Source: Aldrovandia affinis (Eukaryota > Chordata > Actinopteri > Notacanthiformes > Halosauridae). From it: a DNA stretch of 64,000 bases. The notes beneath the pieces are model-generated. The model did not search any database and was not told the origin of the DNA. It saw nothing but the letters and a program-made list of their open reading frames with translations. How positions within the stretch are numbered: position 1 is the stretch's first letter; the number at the start of each line of letters is the position of its first letter. Position numbers and translations under genes: made by a program. Location: positions 2,108,001 through 2,172,000 of the forward strand of contig JAINUG010000108.1 in assembly GCA_029706075.1 (NCBI GenBank), written 5' to 3'. Positions 1 through 10,570 of this stretch are shown here, piece by piece.

Positions 1-3000
1 GTTAATGGCTCTTGCGTAATCAGATTACAGGCAGCTCCTTTGAATCTTGCACTTATGTAAATATCATTTCATATTACTGAACGTGATTATCATTCAGGTC
101 ACAACAACAATTTCCCCCTCCCTGACCCGTCTTTTCCAGGCGAGACGGAATGTTCCTTTAACTAGTCGAGCTCTTCCTGCTCTTAATGTTACTCTTTGAT
201 TGCGTACATGCTTACCCTGTTTACCCACTAAAGCTTGATGTGACATTTTCTGTCCCCTGACCATAATTTCCCCAAGTGAAGACGGGATCTCGTTTAGCTC
301 CAGGTGGGACGCGAGCGGCAGGCCCCTTTACTGCCGCGGCGACGGGCACAGAAGGCAGGGATCCGGGACGTGGGACGTGATTTGGGAGGCCGTGGGCGTC
401 CATGCTCCTTCCCCTCTGGTGTCTGAGCGTGAACGCTCGCTCAGTCAGGGTTCGATTGCGAGACTGACAGCTCTGTTCTCCCGCAGAGTCGGCCCGCCAC
501 CCGTAGCACAGACACTGGCACACACCCCCGGGGTGGACCCTGGACTCCGAACGCCGGGACGTCAAAGAAAACACGGCTACGCTCCCTGTGTTTCAAAAGC
601 GCACGGCTGAATATTTGGCATAAATCAGCCTCCGCACTGCCTTCAGAGACCGTAGTTATTAAGCTGCGTTGTGAGTGAAGCAACAGCGAAGGACAAGAGT
701 TCCGAGAATTGTGGTCGTTTAAAGAAAAATACAAATGGAAGCCTCTTCCACAGGCTTGTAATTCTTGGGCGTACTGAATAATGCAAGACCCCAGACCTGT
801 TTTTTTATTTGTTTTGCTTATTTGTTTTTACCTCAGACCCAAAGAGCAGGGTGTCAGGGGGATGGAAGCTAACACTGCTGGCCCAGAAGGGACACGGTGT
901 TGGTTGGGAATAAATATTTCAGCGTTGCTCCCACAGCACCCGTCCCCCTCCCCTCCCCGACCAGACGCAAAAGAGGGGGCACACATTTGGTGTGCAAGTG
1001 AACGCCTGCATTCAAGCAAGGCAAAGGGCAGCGCGTGTCCGTAGCAAACGGCGCCGTGACATCCATGAGAAACAGCCCTCTGAGGAGCGGCCGAAGGACA
1101 CAGGGAGCACACGTGACGCCGTTAGTGACATGCCTCCATGAGCGAGGACACTGTGCAATTTAAAGCCACAAGTCATAAAGACGCCACGGAGGATGCTTTC
1201 AAATAGAGACGCCGATGGGTTGAAAGGCCTGTCCTCCTCATTATGTATTCTTGTGCTCTTACTATGAAAGCAGCGCGCCAATTTCAGATTCTCATCGTAA
1301 CTGAACTTAATAGATACATTATTTCATATTGGTGTGCCAAATATGCACAGCTACTGACATCTGAATAATATATTAGTTATGTTAATGTATTAAAGATTAC
1401 GTTGGCAAAGCTTAGGCAATGCTTAAAAAGTATATATCACATATTTTCATCAGTTTGAATATAAAGCCACTGAACACACAAAAACATTTTTTTCTTTTCT
1501 AAAAGCATTTTAGATTATTATGAAGAGAATGTTTCTCATTGCCTTGAAAATAGAGTCCCACTTTCACTGAGTAATGGAATGAGTGGCTCCTCCAGAAGTA
1601 GCAGCACTGGTTTTGTTTTACCACTAAGTGGCAAATCAAACACCAGACATAGGATTCACCAAAGAACACTGTGTGCTTTTGCTCTCAATTTCAATTACAA
1701 ATCTGGAGAAAAAGATAAAGGAAAATGTAAACAAAATAAAAATGTGTTTTTATGGCTCATGATAGTTGACAGATTCAGAAAAGGCAGCGGAGAAATAGAC
1801 TCCCCTGGGGAGTGCTTAATGCAATGAAACAGGAAAAATCAAGACATTTCGCTCACAAAACAAAGTCCGACCAACAGACTTGCTGTATGGTTCAGTCAAA
1901 TGATTACACAGACAGGAGTGACAAATCTGTCACACGATTTCACTATTGCAATTACAGTAATGAGAGCCATTACACGAAACAAACTGAGCCGTTGAAGGAA
2001 AACAATATCGCTTTGGCTACATTTATTTCAAATGCCAACCGAAACTGCAAAGAGCCATCAATATAACGAACAACGGAACCTAAAAAACGACAGATAACTT
2101 GAGCAAAATGAACCAAAACGCCATTGTCGCAAGCTGCTGTTCTTTGACTGCAATGCTATATACCTTTGAGCATACATTCCACTGTCCCATCCCATTGCTT
2201 ATGTCAAAGCTTATGTCATTTTAACGGGACTACAATATTATGTTTGAAAGGGGCCCTTGCACAGCACAGCCACAACCCCGAAAGCAGGAAGGCGGCCTGC
2301 AGAATTCCAAACACCCTGAGAGTCCGATATGCATTCCTGACCACGGACGTCCCGTGACACTGGCATCTGACCTGGCTGTGTTTTCAAAAATGTTATGTGG
2401 AGAGCGTGTAGAAAATCTGCTTCCTTCCTTTTCGAAATTTCGAAACCTCCCTGGCCCATACAGTGTCATTTTGCTACCTCGAGAAATATTTGCCGCAGAG
2501 TACGTTTATATTTATAGCAAGCATTTGCAGCGCGCTCGCTTTTCGCCACAGAGCAACTCCCGGCCCCCCTTTCAAAATCTGCGGATGCAATAGTCTTCCG
2601 TGCTCGCATCGCATTTCACTTCTAAACATTCGGAAGTCAACCCAGACCCATGGAGTCATAAAAAGTAAACCTCCGATGGCCATTAAATGAAATGAAATGA
2701 AATCATTAAATATATCATGCACCACATGCATCACCCGTGACAAGTGTCCAGTTGTAGCTGGCTGTTAATCAGCCAACAAGGGTTTGCTAATATACCGAAT
2801 GTTATAAAATAAAATATTCTGCAATATTGAAATACGAGAGAATGAATTTAACAAAATGCTTATTATGTTTGCCTTACGGATCTTAGTGATTTACATTGTT
2901 ATCAGTTTATTTCATGTTTACAGATGCACATTATTTTAAATAGACAGATAATTGTGAGAAAACCATTTTAATACTGGATTCAGTGGAAGGGATGAACATC

Positions 3001-3107
3001 AGGTGCCCACACACCCTGGCTTGCCAGGGGAAATTCTCACCCACGATTCATAATGGTAACCTCCCCAACCTCATTGCCAGCCTAACCAGGAATCCGAAGA
3101 AATGAAA

Positions 3108-3362
3108 GGAGTTCACTTGCCAAGTTTATGCCTGTGATTTCAAAAACTTTGAAAGAGAGTATCTTTAGTGCAGTTCCTTCTAAATTATTTTAGTTAAAAA
3201 AAAAAGTAAGAATAGTAAAAAATAGGAACATGATATTTGATATTAAAGGGGTTGACTTTCCAAGTTAGTCATGCCAAAAACCTCAAAAACTTTGTTCAAA
3301 AAAGTATCTTTAGTGCAGCTCCTTCTAAATCAGTTTAGTAAAAAATAATAGAGGAATAGGAA
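3108..3362. repeat. Imperfect tandem duplication, about 125 bp x 2
   Basis: Two neighbouring copies share the cores aaaaactttg and agtatctttagtgcag, followed by ctccttctaaat or ttccttctaaat, and each ends in an A-rich stretch with aggaaca. They span roughly 3108-3230 and 3248-3362. No coding potential. Confidence 0.7.
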
Positions 3363-4304
3363 AAAAAAGGAACATTTGGATTATATCCAGCGAATGCGCG
3401 GGCCATGTGCAGGTTATCAGAGGCGGACGCAATTCCCAAGAGACCGCTGTGAACTCCAGCTCATCACAGATGCCCTCAGCTTTCTGCGGATTAATATTAC
3501 AGCGAGAGGATCAAAAGAGTACCCATCACACAGCCTCCTAATCAAGGCGCCGATCCACAGGGCCCAGCCACCAGAGAGGAGCGCTCGCATTCTGGCGCTG
3601 ACGCAGGACTGACTGGTGGTAGGAGCGGTAGAACACCTCTCAAAGAGACATCGGCGAGGTAGCCGGGGGTGTCACTGCTACTTTTGGTTATACATGTGCT
3701 CTGCTCAGTATAATGACAAGAAAGTTTTGATTTGAATTGAATTGAATTGAATTGGCGAGTTAGCCGGGGACGAGTCGTGACTGTGGGCGGGGCCAAAGGA
3801 CCGAAGCAGCTCTAGTTTAGTGTGGGGGGAAATCAAGGCATTTATCACCAGTTTTGCCAACAAACCCCCGGGAGTTACCCGGTTGAAAAATGGGACGTTC
3901 TGGATGAGGACACATTAGCGGACGTCTTTCGCTAAAAGACTTGATTGAACATTAACCAGACCGAGCAAGATTTAATTAAGAGAATGTCTTTCATTAATGG
4001 GCGTTTGTTGAAGCAACAAGGCTCCGGGTAAGTCAGAGAAGCTGGGGAAGCTGGGGGGGGGGAATATAAGACCAAAGAGGAGGGCACCGGCGCTTCCAGA
4101 ACACTCCCAGCGGGGAGGCGAGAAAAGCCGGTGCTGCAAACCTGGAATCTGCCGAGTCGCGCGCGTGGCAGATGACTATCCCGCGAACGCAATTCTCCAC
4201 GCGGCGAACGCGGCCAGCTAATCTCACAGCTCATTAAACGAGTCTGGGCTTCAGATCTCTCGGGGGAATGTAATTAACGATAAGGCGACGCGAAACAGGC
4301 CCTG

Positions 4305-4307
<3 letters not shown>

Positions 4308-4348
<41 letters not shown>
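4308..4348. repeat. (CA)n microsatellite
   Basis: An uninterrupted CA dinucleotide run of about 41 bases. Confidence 0.97.
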
Positions 4349-4349
<1 letters not shown>

Positions 4350-4765
4350 GCGAGCGGAGGAATTCTTAGAAGCCTCAAACAGCCTTTCGTAAAAAGGACG
4401 GCATGACACTCTGTGGCCCTGCATCAGACGCCGCCGTCTCTTCTTCTGTAGTCTGGCACGGCACAAAAAGCAGGCAGCGGTCCTTTGATTAAGCATTAAA
4501 GGGATGTGTACGTTTAGATGATCAAAGGGAACGTCCCATTCTGTTTAATGGTGCAGCGAAAACATTTAAAAGACAACAGCATGCCCGATGATACAGAAGC
4601 CCTCTGATCAGCGTGCTCTCCTAATTTAGCATAAAGAATAGGCATGTTTAGAACTTTAGACATTAAGATATTAAGACTTTAAGACCTACTCCCACACAAC
4701 ACGGTACAGTGGCTGATAAATCCTGTTGTCATCTTGGAGCTAAGGGTCTATGTGACAATGGGAAA

Positions 4766-4783
4766 GGGGGGGGGGGGGGGGGG
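4766..4783. repeat. Poly-G run
   Basis: Eighteen consecutive G on the plus strand. Runs like this are prone to length error in sequencing. Confidence 0.95.
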
Positions 4784-5878
4784 TCTAGTGCAGTCAGTTA
4801 GAGACTGACAAGCCACCAGGAAGCAGCGTTGCCCTTGATGAAATCTCAAGGGTAGTGCCTGGACAAGGTGAGGTTGTACTGTTCAGGGGGCTGCTAAAAC
4901 TGGGCATGATTTTATTGTAGAAACCTGGAAAACTGGGTACCCGACTAGGGAATAAAAGCTCTCCGTTTTTGTTCTTTGCTTGCTGATGCAACAAATGTTT
5001 AGAATTTCTTCAAAACAATGACGGTTCAATAAAAAAAAATACATTTATGGTGGGCCTTTGTGAAACTCATACCACAAAAACAAAAAACTGATTAAAAAAA
5101 GAAGATAAGTGTTTTCCAGGGATATTTGTATCATCGTGGATCAGTGTCTTACATTTCAAATCGTGAGGGGAACGTTGTTGTTTTTCATTATGCTGGAAAA
5201 TCAATGGCAGTCTATTGCAGCCTGGATGCTGCACTGTCTCACAGAAGCATGCAATTTTGAGCTATAATATCCCTCTCTCTTTTGTTTGCCGGAAACATAA
5301 GCAAGCCCTTTTGTGGCATATAGCCTTGCTAGTTTACTGCTGAGAAACATTGTGTTGAGAATTTGACCTTGTTGTTTACAGAAAAACAGGCAGTCAGTCC
5401 AATGGGACAGATGCATCCATACGACTGAACATCTGGATCTATCTGGAGAGGAGCACTAACCCGTGTGCTGAGACTTAATTTGTCAGATTTATGTGAGAGA
5501 CATGCAAATGAAGGGAGCTGAGTAACTCAGTATTTATATTTGGTATATTTATAGTTTATAACATTTCTAACCTTACCCAAATCCCAGAGTCTTCTGTGCC
5601 CATTTGGATACTCTTTTGCTATTTATATCAACAGTGACATACTGTATAAAATCACTAATTAAGTAAACATGGGGAGTAGCATCTTAGATGAACTCGAAAT
5701 TGGACATTACTGTCCATAACTGTAGCATAGCTGTACATTTTCCTCATTACTGTTGACAAGTATTTCAGTACAGGGAATTGTATTTCCGCCGACATCTTTG
5801 CTGCATTTACCGAAATGCATGCACGTACCTGGTGGAGATCTCGGTCAGTACAGGCGAAAGCAGCCAGGTGAGGCTTAC

Positions 5879-6006
5879 CTGTTCTCGGCTGTGTTCCAGG
5901 GCGTTCTCCAGCTCCAGTTTGGCAGTGGCGGTCTCCTGCTGGTGCGTCTGGCGCAGGTGCTCGATGGCCGAGGCGTGGAGATGGTTCAGCTCGGAGCGAA
6001 GGGAAG
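5879..6006 (-). CDS. fam184a: FAM184A coding exon 12 (last exon inside the window)
   Basis: This 128-base exon completes the split alanine (G|CT) and reads SLRSELNHLHASAIEHLRQT, then HQQETATAKLELENALEHSR and EQ. The human protein has SLRSELNHQHAAAIDLLRHN at this point. The acceptor is ctcgccaacag|CT and the donor is GAACAG|gtaagc, phase 0. The C-terminal exons, about 230-260 residues in human, are not recognisable below this position and must lie to the left of the window. Confidence 0.93.
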
Positions 6007-6317
6007 CTGTTGGCGAGAAAGGATGTTTTTTTTACACAGAGAGCCTGGAACGGCTTGCCAGGTCAGGTAGCAGAGACAGAAACACTTGGGCTATTAAAGT
6101 CTAGGCTAGATGCAGTACTAGATACTCTTTAGATTAGGACATGACGAGCCTAGATGGGCTCATTATGTCATTATGTGTTCTTATGTTCTTAAAGTGTATA
6201 TGTCTAATGCGCAAACCAGATGTACGCGATACTACGTATATTGCCTCTGACTTTTTAGTAACACTGGCAGTAGACTTTAGCTCCAGTGGTTCTCATGATT
6301 TATTTGGTAGTGTTTAC
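6007..6317 (-). other. fam184a: Intron 11 of FAM184A (311 bp)
   Basis: A short intron between exons 11 and 12. Its 3' half, next to the exon 12 acceptor, is a fragment that resembles the 3' end of a CR1/L2-type LINE. Confidence 0.85.
6029..6190 (+). mobile_element. Possible CR1/L2-type LINE 3' fragment
   Basis: The plus strand carries gagcctggaacggcttgcca, then ctaggctagatgcagtacta, and finishes with ttatgtgttcttatgttct. This combination (last codons of a reverse transcriptase ORF, a short 3' region and a TTATGTTCT-like tail) is familiar from fish LINE 3' ends. The family assignment rests on memory of such tails, not on a search. It ends about 20 bases from the exon 12 acceptor. Confidence 0.5.
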
Positions 6318-6470
6318 CCAGCATGGCCTTGCCCTCATCCTCCAGCTCAAAGCGCAGTGTCTGCAGCTCCTGCTCAGATTGCTGCTTGAGCGTCTCGATG
6401 TTCTGCCTGTGGGCCTCCCGCAGATTCTGCAGCTCCATGTGGTGCTGCTGCCGCAGACGCTCCCCAGCTC
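6318..6470 (-). CDS. fam184a: FAM184A coding exon 11, with an apparent 1-base deletion
   Basis: The conserved frame reads RLRQQHHMELQNLREAHRQN, then EQELQTLRFELEDEGKAML, almost identical to the human FELEDEGKAML block. The acceptor expected from length and phase is tttgagcag|GAG, giving GAG CTG GGG and then a break. One more G in the GGGG run would give ELGERLRQQHH, which aligns without gaps to human ALENHLQQKH. As written the exon is 153 bases, whereas a phase 0 start and phase 1 end (CTGG|gtaaac) need 154. Either one base is missing from the sequence, the allele is frameshifted, or a downstream AG (ggggag|CGT) is used, which would restore frame with 11 bases fewer. Confidence 0.88.
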
Positions 6471-6474
6471 CTGC

Positions 6475-6530
6475 TCAAACACACACACACACATGCATGG
6501 AGAGATGTGTACATACACATACATGCACAT

Positions 6531-6567
<37 letters not shown>

Positions 6568-6572
6568 TGCAT
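6475..6572. repeat. CA-rich compound microsatellite at the exon 11 acceptor
   Basis: CA runs at both ends are separated by a CATGCATGG-containing spacer, which recurs at both sides of the second run. On the transcribed strand the TG run ends only about ten bases before the acceptor AG, so it replaces the usual polypyrimidine tract. Confidence 0.9.
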
Positions 6573-7785
6573 GGAGGTCAGAACTATCATTACACAGGCT
6601 GTGCGGTCACAATGACCATGCAGAGTTGACAGAATCTGCTTCACTGTAGAATATATTTACTACTGACTGACAGCCACATGTAGAACAGAAAATCGGTCAG
6701 GTCTGAATAAGCAGTTTATTTGTGTGAGACACTCCACAGGACCATGACTGGACCATCTGCAGACCGTCTACTCGTCATTTTAAGAATGGATTTAGGACGA
6801 ATAAGGTGGACTGGCCAGTATTTGAGAAGGTCTAGAAAAAGTGGAAAATTTGGGTGTTTCCTTAGTTATGAAAGAGAGGCCAAATGATCCATAAGGGTGG
6901 GCCACTAACTTTGTAAAAGACAGGCAAAAGGGGGAATGAGAATGAGGCAAAAGAGGATGACTACTCAGTTTGTAAGAGGGTTTAAGACCAAAGAAGGTGA
7001 ACCATCCAGTTTGTGAAAAACAGGCTACAGGACCAACCACTGGTCCGATAGACTTCAGCATCTGTAAAGATGGCGCACTTCATTAGTGAGACCAGTAAGG
7101 GCAGACACAGAGTGTGAGACAGAGGCTAGACAATCAAGTTTGAAGACCAGAAACAGGCTACAGCACTGAATCGAAGGAGGGAGACATTAATGCTATCAGG
7201 AGCCAACCAGGTGTTTGGAAAATGCTGCAGTGTTGCAGTATTCGTGTCCAGGACTTAAGACTCCATTCCAGTCGACTCAAGTCACTACTTAGACCTGACT
7301 ATCGGTGACTTGTACTGGAGTTGGATTTGAGGTATCAGGCAGACTCAATTATACATGTGTCTAAAATTGCATACATTTATGTACAATACAAATAAACAGT
7401 TTAAAATGATAAGTTATTATACTGCAATTAATCATTACAATGGTATCTTCCCTGATCAACCTGTCACTAGACATGAGCATCAGTTACATGGAAGGTTTGA
7501 TTGGTGAGGAACATGGATTTTTAAAGATGTTGTTGTCGATACTGAGAGTGTTCAAATTCACATTTTTTAATTATACTTTCAATAACGGAAATAAAACTTT
7601 GGTGTTGTGTACGACCTGCAAGAGAAAAACTGATGACAACTTGGAACGACTTTTGTCAGACACCTGACCAGGAATAAGACAATGAGACAATGAGATGAGA
7701 TGAGATGAGATGCATCCTGAGGTAAGTCAATTTGGAATGACGTTATTTATTTGAGCAGTTTACTGTGGATGTTGGTAAAACTCCT

Positions 7786-9295
7786 GGGGCCGATTGTACA
7801 AAATTAAATTGTAAAAAATTGGTCTCAAGTGTAACTTAAGTGTATGAATGGGTAACTTTTACTCCTACACTCAAATTTAAGAATAAAAGTGATGTGTAAC
7901 ATTTCTCTGGTCTTAAAATTACTCTTAAACTGTCAGGTATTTAAGAGACCTCGGGAGCTCTCTTAACTCGGCTAGTAGTAGGCAAGATTTCACAGTTGCG
8001 GAGACAGAGACGTGTACGCACCTTCCAAGACAGGAAGAATGTTTCAGAAATGTTTGATGATGCACAGTTAATCAAACTTTATCGCCTAGATCGTCAGGGA
8101 ACCATCTTTGTCACTGATCTCATGCGGGATGTAATATCGCCAGCAACTTTGAGAAGTAGCACAGTTGAGATGCAATTTCTTTTAACACTGTGCTTAAAGG
8201 TCCAAATAATTTTAATACCTGTTTTTGTTCATCGGAAATATTGCAATATGAAACAAATGTGTCTCATAAATAAGACTATGACCAGTGCCAGATGTTGCCT
8301 CCTTGAAAGCGGAGATTTTCTGACGCGCTTTGGATAGAACATTGTACATTTTTTTTTTTTTCCTTAATTATTTCCTTTTTTGAGTCTACCTCTTCTACAG
8401 TCTACAGTCTACAGTCCAATTCGGTTTTCCATTTTGCTTAGCCTAACATTAGCCAACAAGGCATCTCTTATAATGAGGGTCTGTTTAACTTTATTGGAAA
8501 CTTATGTTGACCATCAAAGAATACACATTTTCCAAAAGCAGATCAGTTCTTTCCAACGGGTTGCCAACCGTCTGTAAATTTACTGACAGTCCGTAAAGAT
8601 ATAACTTAATTTCACCTTGTCCATAAATGCGTAAAAAAGTTTGTCTGTCGGCAAAATGTCCCGTTTACTACAGAATGGACGAAAAGTCTCTCCGCAGTAT
8701 AACTGCTGCATAGACTTTACGATCACCCTATACCTCCTTCGTTGCCAAATTTCTGACTGCCGTCAAACTTTCCTCCTACTTACAAACAATTTCTTCAACT
8801 AAAGTTTGATGAAGAGCGTAGATAGGTCAATGTACCTGAATGGAATATTGACTGTTAAAACTGTCAAAGACAGCGAAAGCTTCCTACCCACTAAAGAAAT
8901 AATAAATGCTGCAAATATTACGATGTACAACCACAAAAGCCGCTCTGCACTACAGCGTGAGTGAATATGGCATATGAATATGGTCAAAATAATAGTCCAA
9001 CGTTGTTAGTCGTGTCAGTAAAACCACAAAGTTATGTTTGGCAACCCAACTTCTTCCTCTTCGCAATTTCGCCGATTGATGATCTCATCTTAATCTTTAA
9101 ATTTGTGGCACCCATGTCCAAAAACACGAGTTACTTTTGAGAATATTTGAAGTTACTTTTGAGAATATTTGAAGACTTTGCTAAGAGAAAGTGTGATAAC
9201 TATGTTTTACCAACCACTTTAAGGGAAGAGTGATTTCACTCTTAAGTAAGCTCTTAGGAGGTGTAACTTTTAAGATACTTGATACATACCGGCCC
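7786..9295 (+). mobile_element. Harbinger-like (PIF/Harbinger) DNA transposon remnant
   Basis: The left end, ggggccgattgtacaaa, and the right end, which reads inward as gggccggtatgtatcaa, form imperfect terminal inverted repeats about 1.5 kb apart. Between them an open frame at 7996-8337 on the plus strand contains DDAQLIKLYRLDRQGTIFVT and MRDVISPATLRSS, which resembles the N-terminal part of Harbinger transposases. The rest of the transposase, including the DDE residues, is not recognisable, so the copy is dead or internally deleted. A 22-bp direct duplication (agttacttttgagaatattt) sits at about 9130-9174. Confidence 0.7.
7996..8337 (+). pseudogene. Harbinger transposase N-terminal remnant
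   Basis: An open frame of 113 codons. The first 65 residues look like the helical N-terminal region found before the nuclease domain of fish Harbinger transposases (LIKLYRLDRQ, DLMRDVISPATLRSS). After about STVEMQFLLTLCLKV the resemblance stops. No DDE catalytic residue is present, so it cannot be an active transposase. Confidence 0.6.
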
Positions 9296-10216
9296 TGGTT
9301 TCCTAATCATTCCTAGCAATGGGATAAATCATCATATTAATTACATTACGTGGAAGGAGCTGTTAACATTATGAAGATACAGTGACAGGACACACAGGGC
9401 CTGCAACTAAAGCTGTGATCTCCTGGAGCTGTTCAGATCAGAGTGTTAAAGCAATATGGAAATCACTTCAAGAAAAGGTGGTAAATTGAAAAATCCTACC
9501 AAAAACCCTCCCGAAGCAAGCAAGCAAGCAAACAAACACACAATGGAGAAGTCTGTATAGGTGGAGGTCTTACAAAATATTACAACCAATGAGCACTTAA
9601 GCTATTCTGCAGGTTGCTGGGGAATTTGGAAATCTGGAGAGAGAGATAAAAAGCACAGTACATAAAGAATAGCGTCTGTTATGTTAACTAGGCCTGGGAA
9701 CATGAAAAAATCCTAAAGGGTAGTGAAGAGGGTTCCGGTCCACAGAAGAATCCAGCTGTCAATCACCCAGCACGAGGGCGTGGCCTCCCCTCTGGGCAGC
9801 TGTGCAGAGAGCACGGAGAGGCGCTGAAGCACCTGGGATTTGTCCTCCGCACACTGCGGCCTTGAGAGCTAGCGCTTCAGTGAGGAAATTAAAAGGTCAC
9901 GCTGTGTCAGAGTCATTAACATGGCTGCGGGGGGGGGAGGGGGCAGATGGCAGACACCAGGCCCTCTAATACATCGCTGTGCAGAGAGCTTCAGGAGAGA
10001 TCCAGCCTTTGCCTCTGAGGAGTCCCCGTGGCAACACGGCTTTTAAAGCGGATAACAAGTGCACATCTTCCAGTGACATGCAACAACAGCACACACGATG
10101 CCCCACGGGGGAAAGCTGCAAACGGGTAAGAGATCTCAACAGAGGGGCCTTCGCGACGGCTTTTTTTATTGTGCATTTTTGCACAAAACAGAAAAAAACC
10201 TCAAAAAAACAATGGG

Positions 10217-10570
10217 GGCCTCCTGGGTGGTCTAGCGGTTACAACGTTCGATGCTTGTCACTGTGACCGGGGTTCGATTCCAGAGTCGGCTCTGACCGGG
10301 AGTGCCACTAGGGGGCGGCGATTGGCTGTCTGGCCCAGGGAGGGGGGAGGGAAGCCGACATGAGTTTGCTGCGTATAGGAGTGGCTCTGGAGTACTGGAG
10401 TGACGGTTGACGCCGACATTTCAGAGGAGACGATACTTTGCCTTTGTCACTGCCGGTCACAAGGCTACAGCAGCGAGCTTGCAATGCGAGGGGGGGATTG
10501 ACATGAAAAGATAGGGTGTAATTGGCTACTAAAGAAATTATAAACAAATTCTTTAAAAAACTAAAAAACT
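10217..10570 (+). mobile_element. tRNA-headed SINE, family A copy 1
   Basis: The head has a pol III box A (tggtctagcgg, 10228-10238) and a perfect box B (ggttcgattcc, 10271-10281). A body with gccactagggggcggcgatt and a tail with tgtaattggctac follow, ending in an A-rich stretch. The copy is flanked by an 11-bp target duplication, aaaacaatggg, at 10206-10216 and 10571-10581, which fixes both ends. Confidence 0.9.

Larger units (their letters stand above)
1..5878 (-). other. fam184a: Intron 12 of FAM184A, truncated by the window edge
   Basis: No exon, RNA gene or well-defined transposon is recognisable here. It holds a CA microsatellite, an 18-G run, an imperfect tandem duplication at 3108-3362 and otherwise mixed sequence, with a relatively GC-rich first kilobase. 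Open frames of up to 117 codons (for example 221-574 on the minus strand) show no family resemblance and overlap each other on both strands. Confidence 0.7.

Noticed and set aside
5801-5860. A further exon just downstream of exon 12, suggested by gagatctccaccaggtacgt on the minus strand
   Set aside because: It resembles a donor context, but no acceptor or matching FAM184A sequence precedes it.
10228-10300. Possible functional tRNA gene with intact A and B boxes (similar at 25057-25445, 44828-44882 and 63088-63142)
   Set aside because: The heads are followed by long SINE bodies and, where checked, flanked by target duplications. They do not fold as complete tRNAs by eye.
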